Part shown: positions 26,201 through 41,200 of the stretch, piece by piece
Numbering within the stretch: the stretch's first letter is position 1
How the letters are laid out: each line of letters starts with the position of its first letter
NCBI GenBank assembly: GCA_002698785.1
Contig: PAAG01000041.1
Location: forward strand, 1-64,000
Direction: 5' to 3'
From: Verrucomicrobiales bacterium
Lineage (GTDB): Bacteria; Verrucomicrobiota; Verrucomicrobiia; Verrucomicrobiales; DEV007
DNA length: 64,000 nt
The notes under the pieces: generated by a model
What the model was told of the DNA's origin: nothing
What the model saw: only the letters and a program-made list of their open reading frames with translations
Databases searched by the model: none
Position numbers and translations under genes: made by a program

Positions 26201-29200
26201 TGATTTGTCGGGCTCAACAGTTTCGACTCACGATCTTGTTTCGGTAGGTGGTACTTTGACAGTGAGCGGCGATTTGAATCTCGTCGACAATTCCGCCGAT
26301 TACTCTGGCCTATCCGTAGGTGATGAAATCGAGCTCTTTTCTGTGGGAACTTCACTTGCTGGTGAATTCAGCGGGATGCCTGAGGGTGCTTTGTTATCTT
26401 TGGGAGGTGCTGAGTTCCAGATTTCCTACGCGGGTGGCGATGGCAACGACATCGTTTTGGTGAGCCTGGGAATCGCAGATACAGACGTGAATCTCGACGG
26501 CTCGGGCAATCTTGTGATTACCGATGCAAACGGTGGCGATACCGACGACACGATTCTGATAACGGTGGGCACAAATGCTACGCTCAGTCAGGATGGGTAT
26601 ACGATCTTTGACTCATCGGGTCTCCTCACCACCTCGATCGCTGGATCCGTCCGAGTTAGCGAGAATGAGATTTTTATCCCATTCACCTCGATCTCGGGAT
26701 CTGAGGTGCAGGTGGATACTCTCGGTGGAACGGATACTTTGATTATTGATTTGCAAGGTGGTGGAGCTGGGGCTCTGCAGCAGATGATCGTCTTCACCGG
26801 GGGAACGAGTGCGGGAGACAACGACACGTTGGAAGTTCGCAATGGCGTGTTCGGAACGGTGACGCACGATATGATCAACGGAACCGACGGATCGATCGAT
26901 CTCGATTCCAATATGTCGGCGGAAATCACCTACACCGGTCTCGAGCCAGTGGACATGACAGGTTCCACAGCAACGGATTTCGTATTCAATCTCCCGGCGG
27001 GAGTGGATAATGCGCAGCTCACAGACATCGGAGGGGGTATCCTCCGTCTCGAAAGTACCGATGCGACTGCCACATTTGAGAGCACTGATTTTGCGTCGCC
27101 TTCCGGGTCGATCACAATTAACGGGGGAAGTGATGATTTTCTTTCTCTGCCAGGTGCTTTGACGCTTTCCTCCGATTTGATACTGAATGTAGGCACGACT
27201 ACGATCGCCGGTGACATCGCTCTAGGTGGAAACGACCTCACGGTAAATGTCGCGACGGGAGGGGAAGCAACGGGGATTATCAGCGGAACTGGAAACGTAA
27301 ACAAGGGCGGGGACGGGACTTTTGTTCTGTCAGGAAATAATTCCTACGACGGAATTACGACAGTAACCGATGGCATTCTGCAGCTTAACAATGCGAATGC
27401 GCTCGGCGCGTCTGGAAGCACCTTGAACGGAACCGTTGTCCAGAGCGGTGGAGCACTGGACCTCAATTTCGTGAATCTTCCTTCAGAGCGTGTCACGATC
27501 AATGGAACTGGCGCAGGCGATCCTGACACCGGTGCCCTTTTCAACAGTGCCGGAAGCATGGGGAACAACGGTGTCAGGTATCTCATTCTAGGTAGTGACG
27601 CGACAATCGGAAATGATGGCGGACGCTTTGGGCTCAATAGCGGAACGATCAGTGGTGCAGGCTTTACGCTTACGAAAGTTGGTAGCAACGAGGTCTGGGT
27701 GAATTCGAATTCCACATACGCGAATTTGATTGTCAATGACGGCGTCTATGGCGTTCAGGGAGACAATGCGATCAATAACCTGACTGGAACAGTAACGGTC
27801 AATGCGGGAGCGACGTTGGGTACGTGGACCCAGCGGAACCTGTCGGGTGATTTCATATTCAACGACGGAACACTTTCCAGCAGTGTTGGTACTGGCGCTA
27901 ATGTGACAGTGACTATCGGGGGAACCATTGCTCTAACTGGAACAAACACATTTAATGTTCCAAGTTGGCCAGACCGAACGCTGGCAACATTCATCACCGC
28001 TGATATCAGTGGAACAGGTTCAATTGATAAAGTGGGAGGTGGTGAGCTGACAATGTCAGGCACCAATTCTTACACAGGCGTGACTGATGTTCTTGCCGGA
28101 ACGCTTTACCAGAACGGCGCGCATACAGGCGCGGGTAGCTACACTGTTGCATCGGGAGCAATCCTGGCAGGAACGGGAAGTACTGACGGTGTGCTGACTG
28201 TCGATGCCGGCGGAACACTTGCTCCGGGCGTTGCTGGTGTGGGCACTCTCACGTTCAGCAATGGAGGCACTGTAAACGGAACGCTGGAGATCGAACTTGA
28301 TGGAACAGGGACCGGAAGTGCCGACGTTTTTGCTGTCGTTGGAAATCTCGATATCTCCGCCGCGACGCTTTCCCTGACAGCTCTCTCGGCAACGGACGAT
28401 CCGACTTACGCGATCGCAAGTTACACGGGCGCTTTGACGGGAACCTTCGTTGGAATTCCGGATGGTTCGCCCATTAATGTCACGTTTGGCGGAACGACCT
28501 ATGTCTTCACCATCGACTACACTGGCGGAGCGGGAACAGACATCGTTCTGACATCGGCTGGACAAGCGGAGACGAGCGTCGAAATCGATGGAAGTGGAAA
28601 CCTTGTTATCACAGACATCAATGGGGGAACTTCAGACGACAACATCACTATCGTTGATGATGGTGCTGGAAACTACGTCATTTCCGATCCGGCTCTTGCG
28701 CTTACTACTTCGATTCCAGGAGCAGTTCGAATCGATGCGAACACGATTCAGGTTTCCAAGACAGATGTCACAGGTGGGCTGATCGTAAATACGCTCGGTG
28801 AGACAACGGCAGACGTCGTGACGATCAGTGGTTCGAATGCCCTTACCTTTACCGGTGATGTCACGATTAATGCTGAGACCATCAACTTGAATCAGGACTT
28901 CACGGCGAATGATGGTGCTGATCAGGATATTGTCTTCAATGGAGGTGTTGTGGTTGGTGGAAGTGTGACCCTTACGGGAGCGAATCTCGATTTTAATGGG
29001 GATACAGATCTCAACGGGAACACTCTGATACTGGATGTTTCTGGTGACGCGACGAGTTCCGCAACCTCGACATTCGAATTCAATCAGGGAACTCTCACGC
29101 TTTCTGACAGTAGTAATTTCGTGAATGACGGCACTGCGATCTTCATCGGGCTGACTGGTGGCGACGCCATTAATGGTACGGGGACATTTACGAACAACGG

Positions 29201-32200
29201 AACGTTCCGCCAGGACGCGGTAAACGGATCTGATGACAATCTCTTCCTGAGTGGATCGGCAACTTTCTTGAACCAAGTAGGGGGAACAATCTTCGTCTCG
29301 AGCGGCGGTGATATTGAATTGCGTGGTTCCAGTCATCTGAACAACCTTGGTTTAATTCAGAAGATGGGGTCCACTAGCAATGATCCTACGTACATCTTCA
29401 GTCGCGGCGGTGACTTTACTAACTCTGGCACCATTCAGGTTGAGAATGGGCACTTGAACCTTGCGGGCGGATTTGCGACCGGAGGATTCGTTTCTACAGG
29501 AGGTGACTTTATCACCACCGGAACGGCACGTCTTACTTTCTCTGGAAGGTGGGCGGAAATAACTGGCGCTTCCACAATGGGAGGCGGTGATATTGAACTG
29601 AGTAACGATAACCCGGCCGGAACAACGGGCGGCGGGTTCTCGGCTGGCGCAGCCACGACCGTTATCAACGTGACGGGTGATGGGCTATTCTGGCAAGATT
29701 CTGATGTCGATGCACGTGGCAACACCATCCGGAACGATGGCACTATTCATATCAATGGATCTGGCGCTGACCAGGTCGGAACAGGAACATTCGAGAACGG
29801 ACCCACTGGCGTGCTCGAACTGGATACGAATGGTGTGCTCAGCCTGGACGGTGGTACTTTCGTTAATAACGGAACGGTAAACCAGAACGACGATTTTACG
29901 ATCGATGGGGCGCTTTCTTTCGTGAACGGAACGACAGGGACTTTCGAGTTTGGTGCTACAGCGGGGACTCACACTCTAACTCTGAGTAATCCAGGTTTTA
30001 CGAACAATGGAACGGCCAACCTGAACGACAGTATTATTCTGGCAGGATCAGGGACATTCACCAATGCTGCAACAGGTGTGTTCGAATTGAGTCCTGTAAA
30101 TGGTAACCGTACGATCACCATGAACAATACGGGAGGGATCGTTAATGACGGAACTTTCCAGTTTACGGATGATGGAAACATTTCGCTTTCCGGTTCTGGA
30201 ACTTTCACTAACAATGCAAACTTTGTGCATTCGTACGGTGGTGCGAACGATAATTTTATCGTTACCGGTAGTAGCACATTCAACAACAATGGAACGTTAG
30301 AGTTCCAAAATCGTGGTGATCTCCAAATCTCTTCGAGTGGAGTATTCAATAACTCTGGCTTGATCCTGAAGACCAGCGCTCTGGGCGATCCGAGTTTCAT
30401 TTTCGGACCAGCCACCTTCAACAACCTGGCTGGTGGAGAAGTGCGTTCTAATGCCGGGCAGATTCATGTCGGTCTCACAGGGACACAGACGTCAGATCCA
30501 GGTTCGACGTGGACTGCGGACGGCGGCGACATCGGTCTTGGCGGAACCTGGACTGGCACATTCAGCGGCTCTTCTGCGAACGGAGGCTTTGTCGAAATCA
30601 CGAACAGCACAAACGGTGCTATTTTAAGTGATTTTGAAGCAGGTGCTGCAGGGGCAACCTTTAACATTGGCGGAGATGGATTGAACTGGGTTCGGGAAGA
30701 TATCATTTCGAACGGGAATCCTTTGATCAACACCGGAACCTTCAACATTGTGACAGCAGACGCAAAATCGCTGTCGGGAGTCCTGACGAATCAGGGGACG
30801 CTCAACATTGATGGAGATTTCAGCATCGATGGAGGAGAACTCGTGAATGCCTCGGGCGGTACGGTGAATCACTTCAGCGGAATCACAAACCTGCTGGCTG
30901 CGTCGGATATCATCCGAAACCAGAGTGGGGGAGCTTTTCACTTCACAGGGGCATTGAGCAGTGATCTCGAAGGTAATGGCCGTGTAGTGAACGAAGCTGG
31001 TGGTTTAATGGATCTCGATGACTCCGGTGGACTCGATATCAACACGACTGGAGTTGGAATCGAGAACGACGGCACCTTCAACTGGGTCAGCGGGGCGTCA
31101 CTCGACATGCAAATGGCGACGAGTGAGTTCCAGAACGACGGCACATTCAACGTAACCGGAAGCGCAAATCGAGCCCTCAATGGTGTGGGCACGTTTACTA
31201 ACAATGGTACGTTTAATCACTCTGCTTCTGGAGGAGCTGACAATTTACAAGGCCTCAGTTCTGGCGGGTCATTCGTGAATAACGGTCTTTTCGACATCAC
31301 CGTGATCGGTGATTTTGAAATGCGTGATGGTTACACGTTTACCAATACGGCGACAGGAACAGTTCGGAAATCCGGAACAAGTTTGTCGAGCGATGCTGCT
31401 CAGTTCTTCAGCTTCTCTGCCCAACCAGGTGCTGGAACGTTTTCCAACGAGGGAACAGTAGAAGTGTTGAATGGGATTCTCCGCATTACCACCTCATCTT
31501 CAGACGCACAGTTTGACGATAATATTCTGACTCAAGTTTCGGGGACAACCCTGACCGGAGGTACCTGGATTGCTGATGCGTCTTCGGCTGCGATTGGATT
31601 TGCAACGCTCGATCTGGAACCTGCTGATCCGAATGGCATTACCACAATCGGCCAGGATGCAACGGTTCGCATCATTGGAGCAGGTGCGCAGCTTCAACAG
31701 TTGAATAATAATCTCGATCAAATCGATGGTTCACTGACTGTTAATGGAACGGGTAATTTAAACCTCGCCAGCGGAGTCACGATGGTTGGCTCAACAGGTC
31801 TTCTTGCTGGCTCGGGAACTGTGACAGGGGATGTTCTCATTGCCTCTGGCGGGACGCTCTCTCCGGGTGATGTTGTCAGTGGTGGAGTCGGCGACGAGCA
31901 GAATCTCACAATTGATGGCGATCTCACGATTTCCGGAGATGTGAACATCGATATCTCCGGAATGATGGTGGCAACCAATGATTTGGTGACTGTCACTGGG
32001 AGCGTCGATCTTACCGGAGGAACACTTAACCTGATCGATACCAACGCGGATTTCTCCACTCTGCCTCTTGCTACGGAGATCGTTCTAATCGCAGTCGGTT
32101 CCGGCGGGACGGTTACGGGAACGTTCAGCGGTATAGCGGATGGTGATGCGGTTTCTGTTGGTGGGATTGATATGGAACTCTTCTACGCCCGTGGCGACGG

Positions 32201-35200
32201 GAACGATGTTGTTCTGTATCGTGAGTCCCCGGCAGTGGCCAACGACGATGATTACACCGGAGTTCCTGCTGACGAAGATACTGTTTACACCGTTGACGCC
32301 GGGACAGGAGTCCTGATCAACGACAGTACGGATATCGGCTTTAACTTGACGGTCGGGGATTCTGATACGGAAAGCCAATACGGCGCATCTGTTACCGTAA
32401 ATCCGGATGGAAGTTTCAGTTACGACCCTACCAGTTCGCCATTTCTTCAAGGACTGGCCGACGGAGAGTCAGTCGTCGATACCTTTACCTACCAGACTGT
32501 CGATGGGAGAAGCGTGGAGCTTTTCGAGTTCGACGGAATGATTGTAGGGGAGGCAAATGACTTCTCGAACCGCACAGACAATGGCGGAGATATCTGGGAG
32601 TTGATCGATGAAGACGATACTCTCAACAATAACGAGGGCGGAAATCCCCTGACGGGAGCCCGTTTTGGCAATTTTCTCCAAGTCACTCCTGAGGCTGGTG
32701 GAGGATTTTCGCAGCCGAACGAATCCGCGGGAGGATTCAATCCCGATGGCGAACCGAAGGTGCAATACACTATTGTTGTTTCGGACGCGGGAACGTATCA
32801 GCTTTTTGTCAGGGCTTCTGGTTCGAATGGCGGGGGCGATTCGTTTTATGTAAGTATCGAAGAGCTTCGCGATGGTGACGACGATAACGGCGGTGGTGGC
32901 GTACCGGACTGGTATCGTGTTACAACCAACAGCAACCAGTTCAGTTGGACCGGAGTGGGCACTCCGGAAACCACTCAGCTCGGCGGAGCGAATATTCCGC
33001 TGGATTTCGATCTGGCACCCGGAACATACACGCTCAGTTTCTATCCCCGCGAGGATGGCGTTGCGATTGACAGTTTTGCTCTCGTGAATCAGGGGAATGC
33101 GACAGCTGTAAGCAACCAGCCCTCCCAGGGATCAACGGATCCAGAATACGATTCAGTGGTATCGCAGACTCACGCGAGAGTCTCCATTCTCGTGGAGGGA
33201 GTCAACGACGATCCGGAAACCGTAGATCGCGAGCGCACAATCTACGAGGACGAACCCTACACATTCACAACGACTGCTTCGCTCACCCGAGTGGATGGAG
33301 TTTACCTGAGTGAGTTTCATTACGACAATACAGGTGACGATGCCGATGAGTATGTCGAGTTGGCCGGCATGGCAGGCTTCGATCTTACGGGATGGAGCCT
33401 TGTTTTCTACGACGGCAATGGTGGTGATGAGTATGGCACCATCGATTTGACTGGAACAAATATCGATGACGAAGGACAGGGCCTCGGAGCCGTTGCGGTA
33501 ACGCTTCCTGCGGGAACCGTTCCAGACGGATTCCTTGAGAACGGTCCCGATGCGATTGCTTTGATTGATTCAAATGGTCAGGTGGTAGAGTTCATCAGTT
33601 ACGAAGGGACGGTAACCGCCCAGGAAGGACCTGCTGCAGGGTATACTTCGGCCAATGTTGGAGCGACCCAGAACGGGTCTCCGGTGGGATCATCGATAGC
33701 TCTCACTGATCGCAACACTTGGCAGTTCCAAGCTGCTGGTACGCCGGGAACGTTGAATCCCGGACAGGAGAACCCGGATTTTTACTTCGGAGATCTGGAC
33801 CGTAGTGATTTATTCTACAGCATTACGATTGAGACGCTTCCGACTTCGGGAATGCTACAACTCAGCGGAATGAATGTAACGGCCGGTCAGGAGATCCTGC
33901 TTGCCGATATTCCGAATCTGGTATTTGTGCCAGCCCTCAACGTCAATGGGAGCCCGGCATCCAGCTTCACCTTTACCGTAAACGATGAAAACGGCGGTAG
34001 CTCTCCGGTGAGGACTTTCTCTTTCAACGTGCTACCCGTGAACGATGCTCCAGTAGCAAATCCTGACACGGTCACCGCTGTCGAGGATGGCGGAGTGAAC
34101 AACGGAACAGCAGGCGTCGATCCTCAAGGAAATGTGATCACCGGGAATATTCTTGTTTCTGGTGATGCAGGAGACGTGAGCAATGCGGATACCGATCCTG
34201 ATGGAGATACTTTGGCGGTTGTTCGGGTCGAATTCACCGGTACTCCATTTGCGGGAGCGGTGAATACTGGTGGAGCGGTCACTACTGCCGGAACTACTTT
34301 GATCGACGGGGCCTATGGTACGTTGGAGATCGCGGCGGATGGATCATACACCTACACGGTGAATCAGACAGTGGCAGAATCGCTGGATGATGGCGATCTA
34401 CCCACGGATGTGTTCACCTATACGATTATCGATCGAACAGATCTGATCGCTTACTACAACTTCGAAGCACCTGACACAACTGCTGACGACGAGGCTTCTG
34501 ATAATTCAGGAAACGGAAACGACGGAACATTCTCAGGAATCGTGGCAGGAGACTACAGCTACGATTCCACTTCTTCAGCAGTGGGGGCGCAGTCACTTCT
34601 TCTGAATGAGGATGGTCCGGCCAACGCTGGCCGTTTGAGTGTCGATACCGATGGGTACGACTTCAACAACGGTGACTGGACATTTTCAGGATGGTTCAAT
34701 AGAGCCGACAACGACACCGATGACTTCATACTGCACCTGGGCGCTGGCGATGGATTCGGCGGTGGAGATGAACTTCATCTTTATGGGGTGAATGGATCAA
34801 ATGACTTGAGAGTCTTTAGCGTGCTCGACAGCACACCGTATTCGACGATTAATATCTCTGGTGGTGCTACTCCAGGAAGCTGGAACCACGTGGCTTTGTC
34901 GTATGATGCAGCGACGCAAACGCTGTCCCTTTACTTGAATGGAGAGCTAGGAGGATCTCTCTCGGGCATTGCCTTGAATCTCGATAACACGGCAACGATT
35001 GGCGGACACGACAATCCGAGCTTCCAGGCGGTTCGTTGGTTCAACGGAAATCTCGATGATACAGCGCTTTTCAGTAGCGTTCTTGAGCCAGAATACATAC
35101 GCCATCTCGCGACAGGAGAAGGTCTTTCATCGTCGACAACTCTGACGATCAATGTTGCCGGTGCGAATGATGCTCCAACAATCGGAAACGGTCCAGATAC

Positions 35201-38200
35201 TGCAGACCTCGACGAGACGGATGCCGGTCTGACTGCTTCTGGTGATTTCTCCGTCAGTGATCCTGAAGTGGCCGATGTTGTTACGGCTTCCGTTGCGTCG
35301 GTATCGGCGACAGGCAATGTGAACGGAATCGATAATGCTACGCTCCTCGCGATGTTAAGCGTTGGAACCAATCCTGTGATCGGCGGATCTTCGACAAGCG
35401 GTACGATCAATTGGGCATTCGATTCCGGCTCGGAGGCTTTCAATTTCCTCAACACTGGAGAGACGCTTGAGTTGGAATACTCGGTCCGCGCCACAGATGA
35501 CGGCGGTGCCTTTACCGAGGAAACAGTGACAATTACGATTACGGGCACGAATGATGGCCCTGTAGCTGTGGATGACGGAACATTTCAGGATGTCTGGCAG
35601 CTGGGAGTCGATAATGGGAACAACAGTGACTTCACTAACGAGGGTGCGAACACGGATGAGCATTACTATTTTGCTGGCACCTATACGACTCGACTGGATG
35701 GAAGCTCCGACTTGAATCCGGTTCGTGATGAACCGTTCTCCAGTTTCGACAGGGCACTGACGAATGGAGATCCAAACAACTTCATCCATTTCAATCTCCG
35801 TCCTGATCAGTTGGATAATGAGTTCCAGATCGTGATTGATAACATTTCGAATAATGTGACGAATGGCCCGATCACTTTCGAGGTGGTATTCAATGGAAAC
35901 GTTGTTTTCACTGACACGGTCACTACAGCAGGCGGAGGGATCTTTACATCACCTGTGTTCACGGGCGCATCTGTCGGTGCGACTACAGGAGATAATGTGA
36001 TTGAGATTCGTCGTACGACCTTGAATGGCGGATGGATGCAGTTCGACCGAATCAACTTGCAGGAAAGTGCAGTCATTTCCGTTGGTGAGGACGACGTGCT
36101 GTCCGTGTCGGCAGGCGAAGGCGTTCTGGTAAATGATACCGACCCTGATATCGATGGAGTAGCTCCTGATGACTCTATCACTGTGACAGCGCACGATGCC
36201 CACAGCGCCGCAGGCGGAGTTGTGATAGTGAATGCAGACGGAAGCTACACCTACGACTCCAACGGGCGTTTCAACTACCTCGCACTCGGGGAGTCGGCTA
36301 CGGATACTTTCACTTACACCATCAGCGACTCTCAGGGAGCGACCGATACGGCTACAGTGACAGTGACGATCCTTGGTTCGAACGATGCACCGAATGCAGT
36401 TGATGACGGCACGTTCGAGGAAGTATGGCGCCTCGGTGTTGATAACAACAACACGGGTGAGTTCGAGCAGGAAGGCGGGACTAATGCCGCACCAGGCAAT
36501 CCAAATCTGCGCGATGACGACTACTACTTCACTGGTGAATACGGCGGAACGATAGGCACAGTTCCGGAAGACGAAGCTATCAACGACGGAATTGGCGGTT
36601 CGAGCCGCGTTTACGGATTTGAGCGTGCCCTTATCTTTTCGGGAGCTGATTCTACCAACCGAATTCACTTCAATCTAGATCCGGGACAACTGAACGATGA
36701 GTTCCAGTTCAGCATCGATTTTATCGGTATTGGCGGACCTAACGTCGGCGGTGTAGACGTCGAGATTCTCTTCAATGGTGTCGTGATTCACACTGAGTCC
36801 CTCGCCGGGGGAGGCTTGGTGACAACAGATGTGTTCGACGGCGCTTCGGTCGGTGCGATCACGGGAGACAATGTTCTCACCATTCGCCGAACTGATACGA
36901 ATGGAGGGTGGATTACCATCGATACGCTGGCGCTCGAAGCTCGTCAGGAATTGATCACTACAGAGGATGATGTAGTGAACGTTTCTGCTACGGAGGGAGT
37001 GTTGTCGAACGATTCGGATCCTGATTTCTCAGATACGGTATCAGTTTCCGCTTTCGACGCGACGAGTGCAGGCGGGGCGACTGTGGTCGTCAATGCAGAC
37101 GGTAGTTTCACCTACGATCCTACCGGTGTATTCGATTATCTTGCTCAGGGCGAGACCTATATCGATACCTTCCAATACACGATTACTGATCTGCAAGGCG
37201 AGACAGACACCGCCACAGTGACCCTCACCGTTCGTGGTATCAACGATGCACCCGAGCTCGCCAACGTCTCAATCACCGATGAAAACGAAGGATCACAAAC
37301 ATCCCTGACTGGTCGAATCGACGACGCCGATTTTGCAGGCGACGGATATACTCTGACCATTGACTGGGGCGACCCGAATGCTCCGGGAGTGGAAGCCATT
37401 GACCTTTCAACACTCACGGCGTCTCAAGGGACATACAATGCGACCACAGGTGAATTTGAAATTTTCCACGTCTATGTCGACGACGATCCTACCGCTACTG
37501 CGCAGGATTCCTATTCCGTGTCTGTTCAAGTCTGGGAGACCCTAGGTTACAAACTGCAGGCCCATTACAACTTCGACAGCGGAGACGCGACGGATTCCAC
37601 CGACAACAATAACGATGGAGCCGTAACTGGCGGAACGGTCTCGTTTACCGAAGATACGGCATCGGCTCTGGGTGGTGGTCAATCCGCTTCGACGGCACAG
37701 TCCGGATACATCTCGGTCGCAAGCTCTTCATCCCTTGAAGATGTGAACGATCAGATGACCGTCTCTTTCTGGCTCAAGGCAGAAGCGACCGACAACCCTG
37801 ATTGGGTTCGTATCATTCGGAAGGGAGATGAAGCCAATAACGGCACAGCGACCTGGATGGTGAATCGTGATTCAAATACCGATTCGGTAGGCATGCGCAC
37901 GGACACATTCGGGACAGGTGGTGCATTCAATCAGAATCGCCACCGGAATGTTGACGAGAATGGTGTGGCTACTCTCGACGACGATCTGCTTGATGGGAAC
38001 TGGCACCTCGTGACCTACGTAATCGATGGAACATCGACGAAGGAATTTATCGACGGTCAGTTAAACAGCACAAAAACTGTTCCGATTGGGGATGGTCTCT
38101 CCAATACGGCTGATCTTCGAATTCTTGGTAGAGGCAGCGGTAGTCAGGCGATCAATGGGTCGATGGACGATGTTGCCATCTGGAATCGTCCGCTCACCGA

Positions 38201-41200
38201 TGCGGAGGTTGCCCAGCTTGCGCTGGCCCCCGTTCCCGTGAACGTGAAGAGCGCGGTCGTGAATGTCACAACTACGGTCACTAACGTTGATCCAGACCTT
38301 GCTGTGAATGTAGCTACGGAAATCGATGAGGATGATACGCTCGTCGTGACCGGCTCCTACACCGACCCGGGTCTCTACGACACGCAGACTCTGGTCATCG
38401 ACTGGGACGATCCGAATGCTGCTGCAGATTCGACCTTTGCGATTTCTTCGGTCTTTAGCGTAAATCCGATGGGAGGATCTCCCATAGCAAACCTCGCGGT
38501 AAACGACACGATCTCCAGTTCGACTGATGGAGCGGTCCTAACGATCACCGCTATCAATACGACGACCGGAGAAGTCAGTTTCAGTGTTTCCCACCAATAC
38601 CTCGATGATGGTGTGATTGGTGGAAATGCAACGGCAAGTGACGACTCCACGATCACCTTCACGATCACGGATGACGATACGGGAGGTGACGTCGAAACCG
38701 CCGTTGTAACTGTGAACAATGTGATCCCGTCAGTCTCCCTGAATGCTGTCACAGGTATCAGTGAGAATGGAACGGCGGTCCTAACCGGCTCGATTACGGA
38801 TGCTGGAAAAGAGGATGCCCACACTTTTGTGGTGGACTGGGGCGATGCGAACGATCTCTCGAACGCGACTTTCGCCATCCCGGCGACCTCAAGCCTTACA
38901 GTGAGCGATACCTTCAACAGTTCGACTGATGACAGTGTGCTCACAATCACTGGTATCAACCTGACTACAGGTGAGATCACATTCAGTGTGACACACCAGT
39001 ACCTCGATGATGGAGTGTCAGCGACTCCGTTCAACGGAGCAAACGGAACAGCATCGGACACAGCAACAATCACTGCCGCTGTCTACGATGACGACATGAC
39101 CGGTGTGGCTGGTTATTCAGGAACTATTTTTACAGAAGGTAGTGACTTGAATGGCTATTGGCAGTTTGAAGACGGTACCGGTTCCAGTGTGGCGATCGAT
39201 TCCTCCGGAAACGGCTACCATGCAACGGCAAATGGTGATATCACGTTCGGGAACGGAAGCGCTTACAATCCGCTAGGCGAGTCGGTGGAGTTCGACGGAA
39301 ATGGAGATTACTTCAGCACCGGAGCAACTGCAGGAGAACTCGGTTTTGGCGGTGATTTCACGGCAAGCGCCTGGATCTACCTCGATGACCTGACTGGCGA
39401 TAAGACAGTCTTCGGAACGGATTCCTCCGGTGCAAACAATGGCTTGCACTTGGTGATTCGAAACGGACGTGCCCACTTCGGTTTCTTCAGTAATGACACT
39501 GGGGGTACCCAGGTGCTCAATACAGGGCAATGGTATCACGTAACTTGGCGATACACCTCTGCCACGGGCGAGCAGGCTCTCTTTGTCGACGGTTCATTGG
39601 ACCGTGCTACCACGGGGCACGCTGCTTTCGCAGGCACGGCAAACGAAGTCGTCATCGGTCGATGGAGCGGGGGAGGAACTCGCTACTTCGATGGTCTGAT
39701 GGACGAGGTGTCCGTGATAGGGCGCTCATTGAGTGACATCGAAATTGCCGCACTTGCGGCGCAGGGCCCCATTCCACCAAGCGTTGCTTCGACTACCGTG
39801 GAGATCTCTAACGTAGGTCCAGTCACATCGCTCGATCCGGTAACAACGATCGACGAAAATGGAACGGCGGTATTGAATGGAACAATCGCCGATCCGGGGC
39901 TTCTCGATAGCCATCACGTGACGGTTGATTGGGATGACGACAATGATACTGCCGACGCGACTTTTGACTTCGATGCAATTTTCTCCATCGATCCGAATAC
40001 GGGAGCGTTAACGCAGGAGTTGATGGTTGGAGCGATGTTCAACTCCACTTCGGACGATTCGGTTCTTGAAATCACCGGAGTGAACACGACAACCGGTGAG
40101 ATCACTTTTACGGTTTCACACCAGTATCTCGACGATGGGGCCAGCAGTCCGGATTACTCTGACAGTGCGAATGGAACTGCCTCCGATGCACCTGTGATCA
40201 AGGTGTCTGTGGTAGATGACGATCAGCCTACCTATTCTTCGGTGGTCGGATCTGACGACGATCTGACTGGCTACTGGCGTTTTGAGGAAAACACAGGAGC
40301 AACGACTGTTCACGATTCATCGGGCAATGATCGGGAGGGCGAGTTGATTGGAGACGCAGCTCTTGGTGGTAGCAGTGCTTACACCTCTCTAGGTGGTGTG
40401 CTGACACTTGATGGAAATGGCGATTACTATTCGACTGGGGCTACTGCCGGAGACCTTGGGTTCGGGGGTGACTTTACTGCCAGTGCCTGGGTGAACTTTG
40501 ATTCCGCGACAGGCGACATGACTGTCTTCGGAACAATGACGAGTGGTGCGAACAATGGTTTACACCTTGTGATCCGAGATGGTCGTGCTCATTTTGGATT
40601 CTTCGGGAACGATACTCCCGGAACGCAAACACTAAATACCGGTGAGTGGTATCACATCACTTGGCGATATACCTCCGCAACTCAGGAACAGGCCATCTTC
40701 GTCAACGGGGCACTTGATAGAGCGCTTACCGGAAAGACACCTTTCACCGGCCTTTCGAACGAAGTGGTGATTGGACGATGGAATACCAGTGGCAGGTTCT
40801 TCGATGGAATGATGGACGAGGTTTCCATTATCGGTAGATCACTCTCTGCAGATGAGATTGCTGCAATGGCCGCTACTGGGCCTGAAATGGCAGGAATGGC
40901 GACGACGACTGTGACCATCAACAACGTTGATCCCACGGTTTCCCTGGACCCTGTTTCAGGTGTCGATGAGAACGGCACAGCAACTGTCACTGGGACCATT
41001 ACTGATATCGGACGCCTGGATAGTCATCGACTTGTCCTTGACTGGGATGATGCAAATGACACAGCTGATGCGACGTTTGATCTGACGGCGATCTACGAAG
41101 CCGATTCTGCAAATGGGTCTTTGACCCAGCTTCTCGGCACGGCGGGTTACACGACGTTTAACTCTTCCACTGATGACAGTGTATTGACGATCACCGGAGT

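Noticed and set aside
29000-31860. Possible CRISPR-like or DNA-level tandem array in the giant gene
   Set aside because: The regularity is at the protein level (GTFTNNGTF words); DNA copies vary and no spacer pattern is present.
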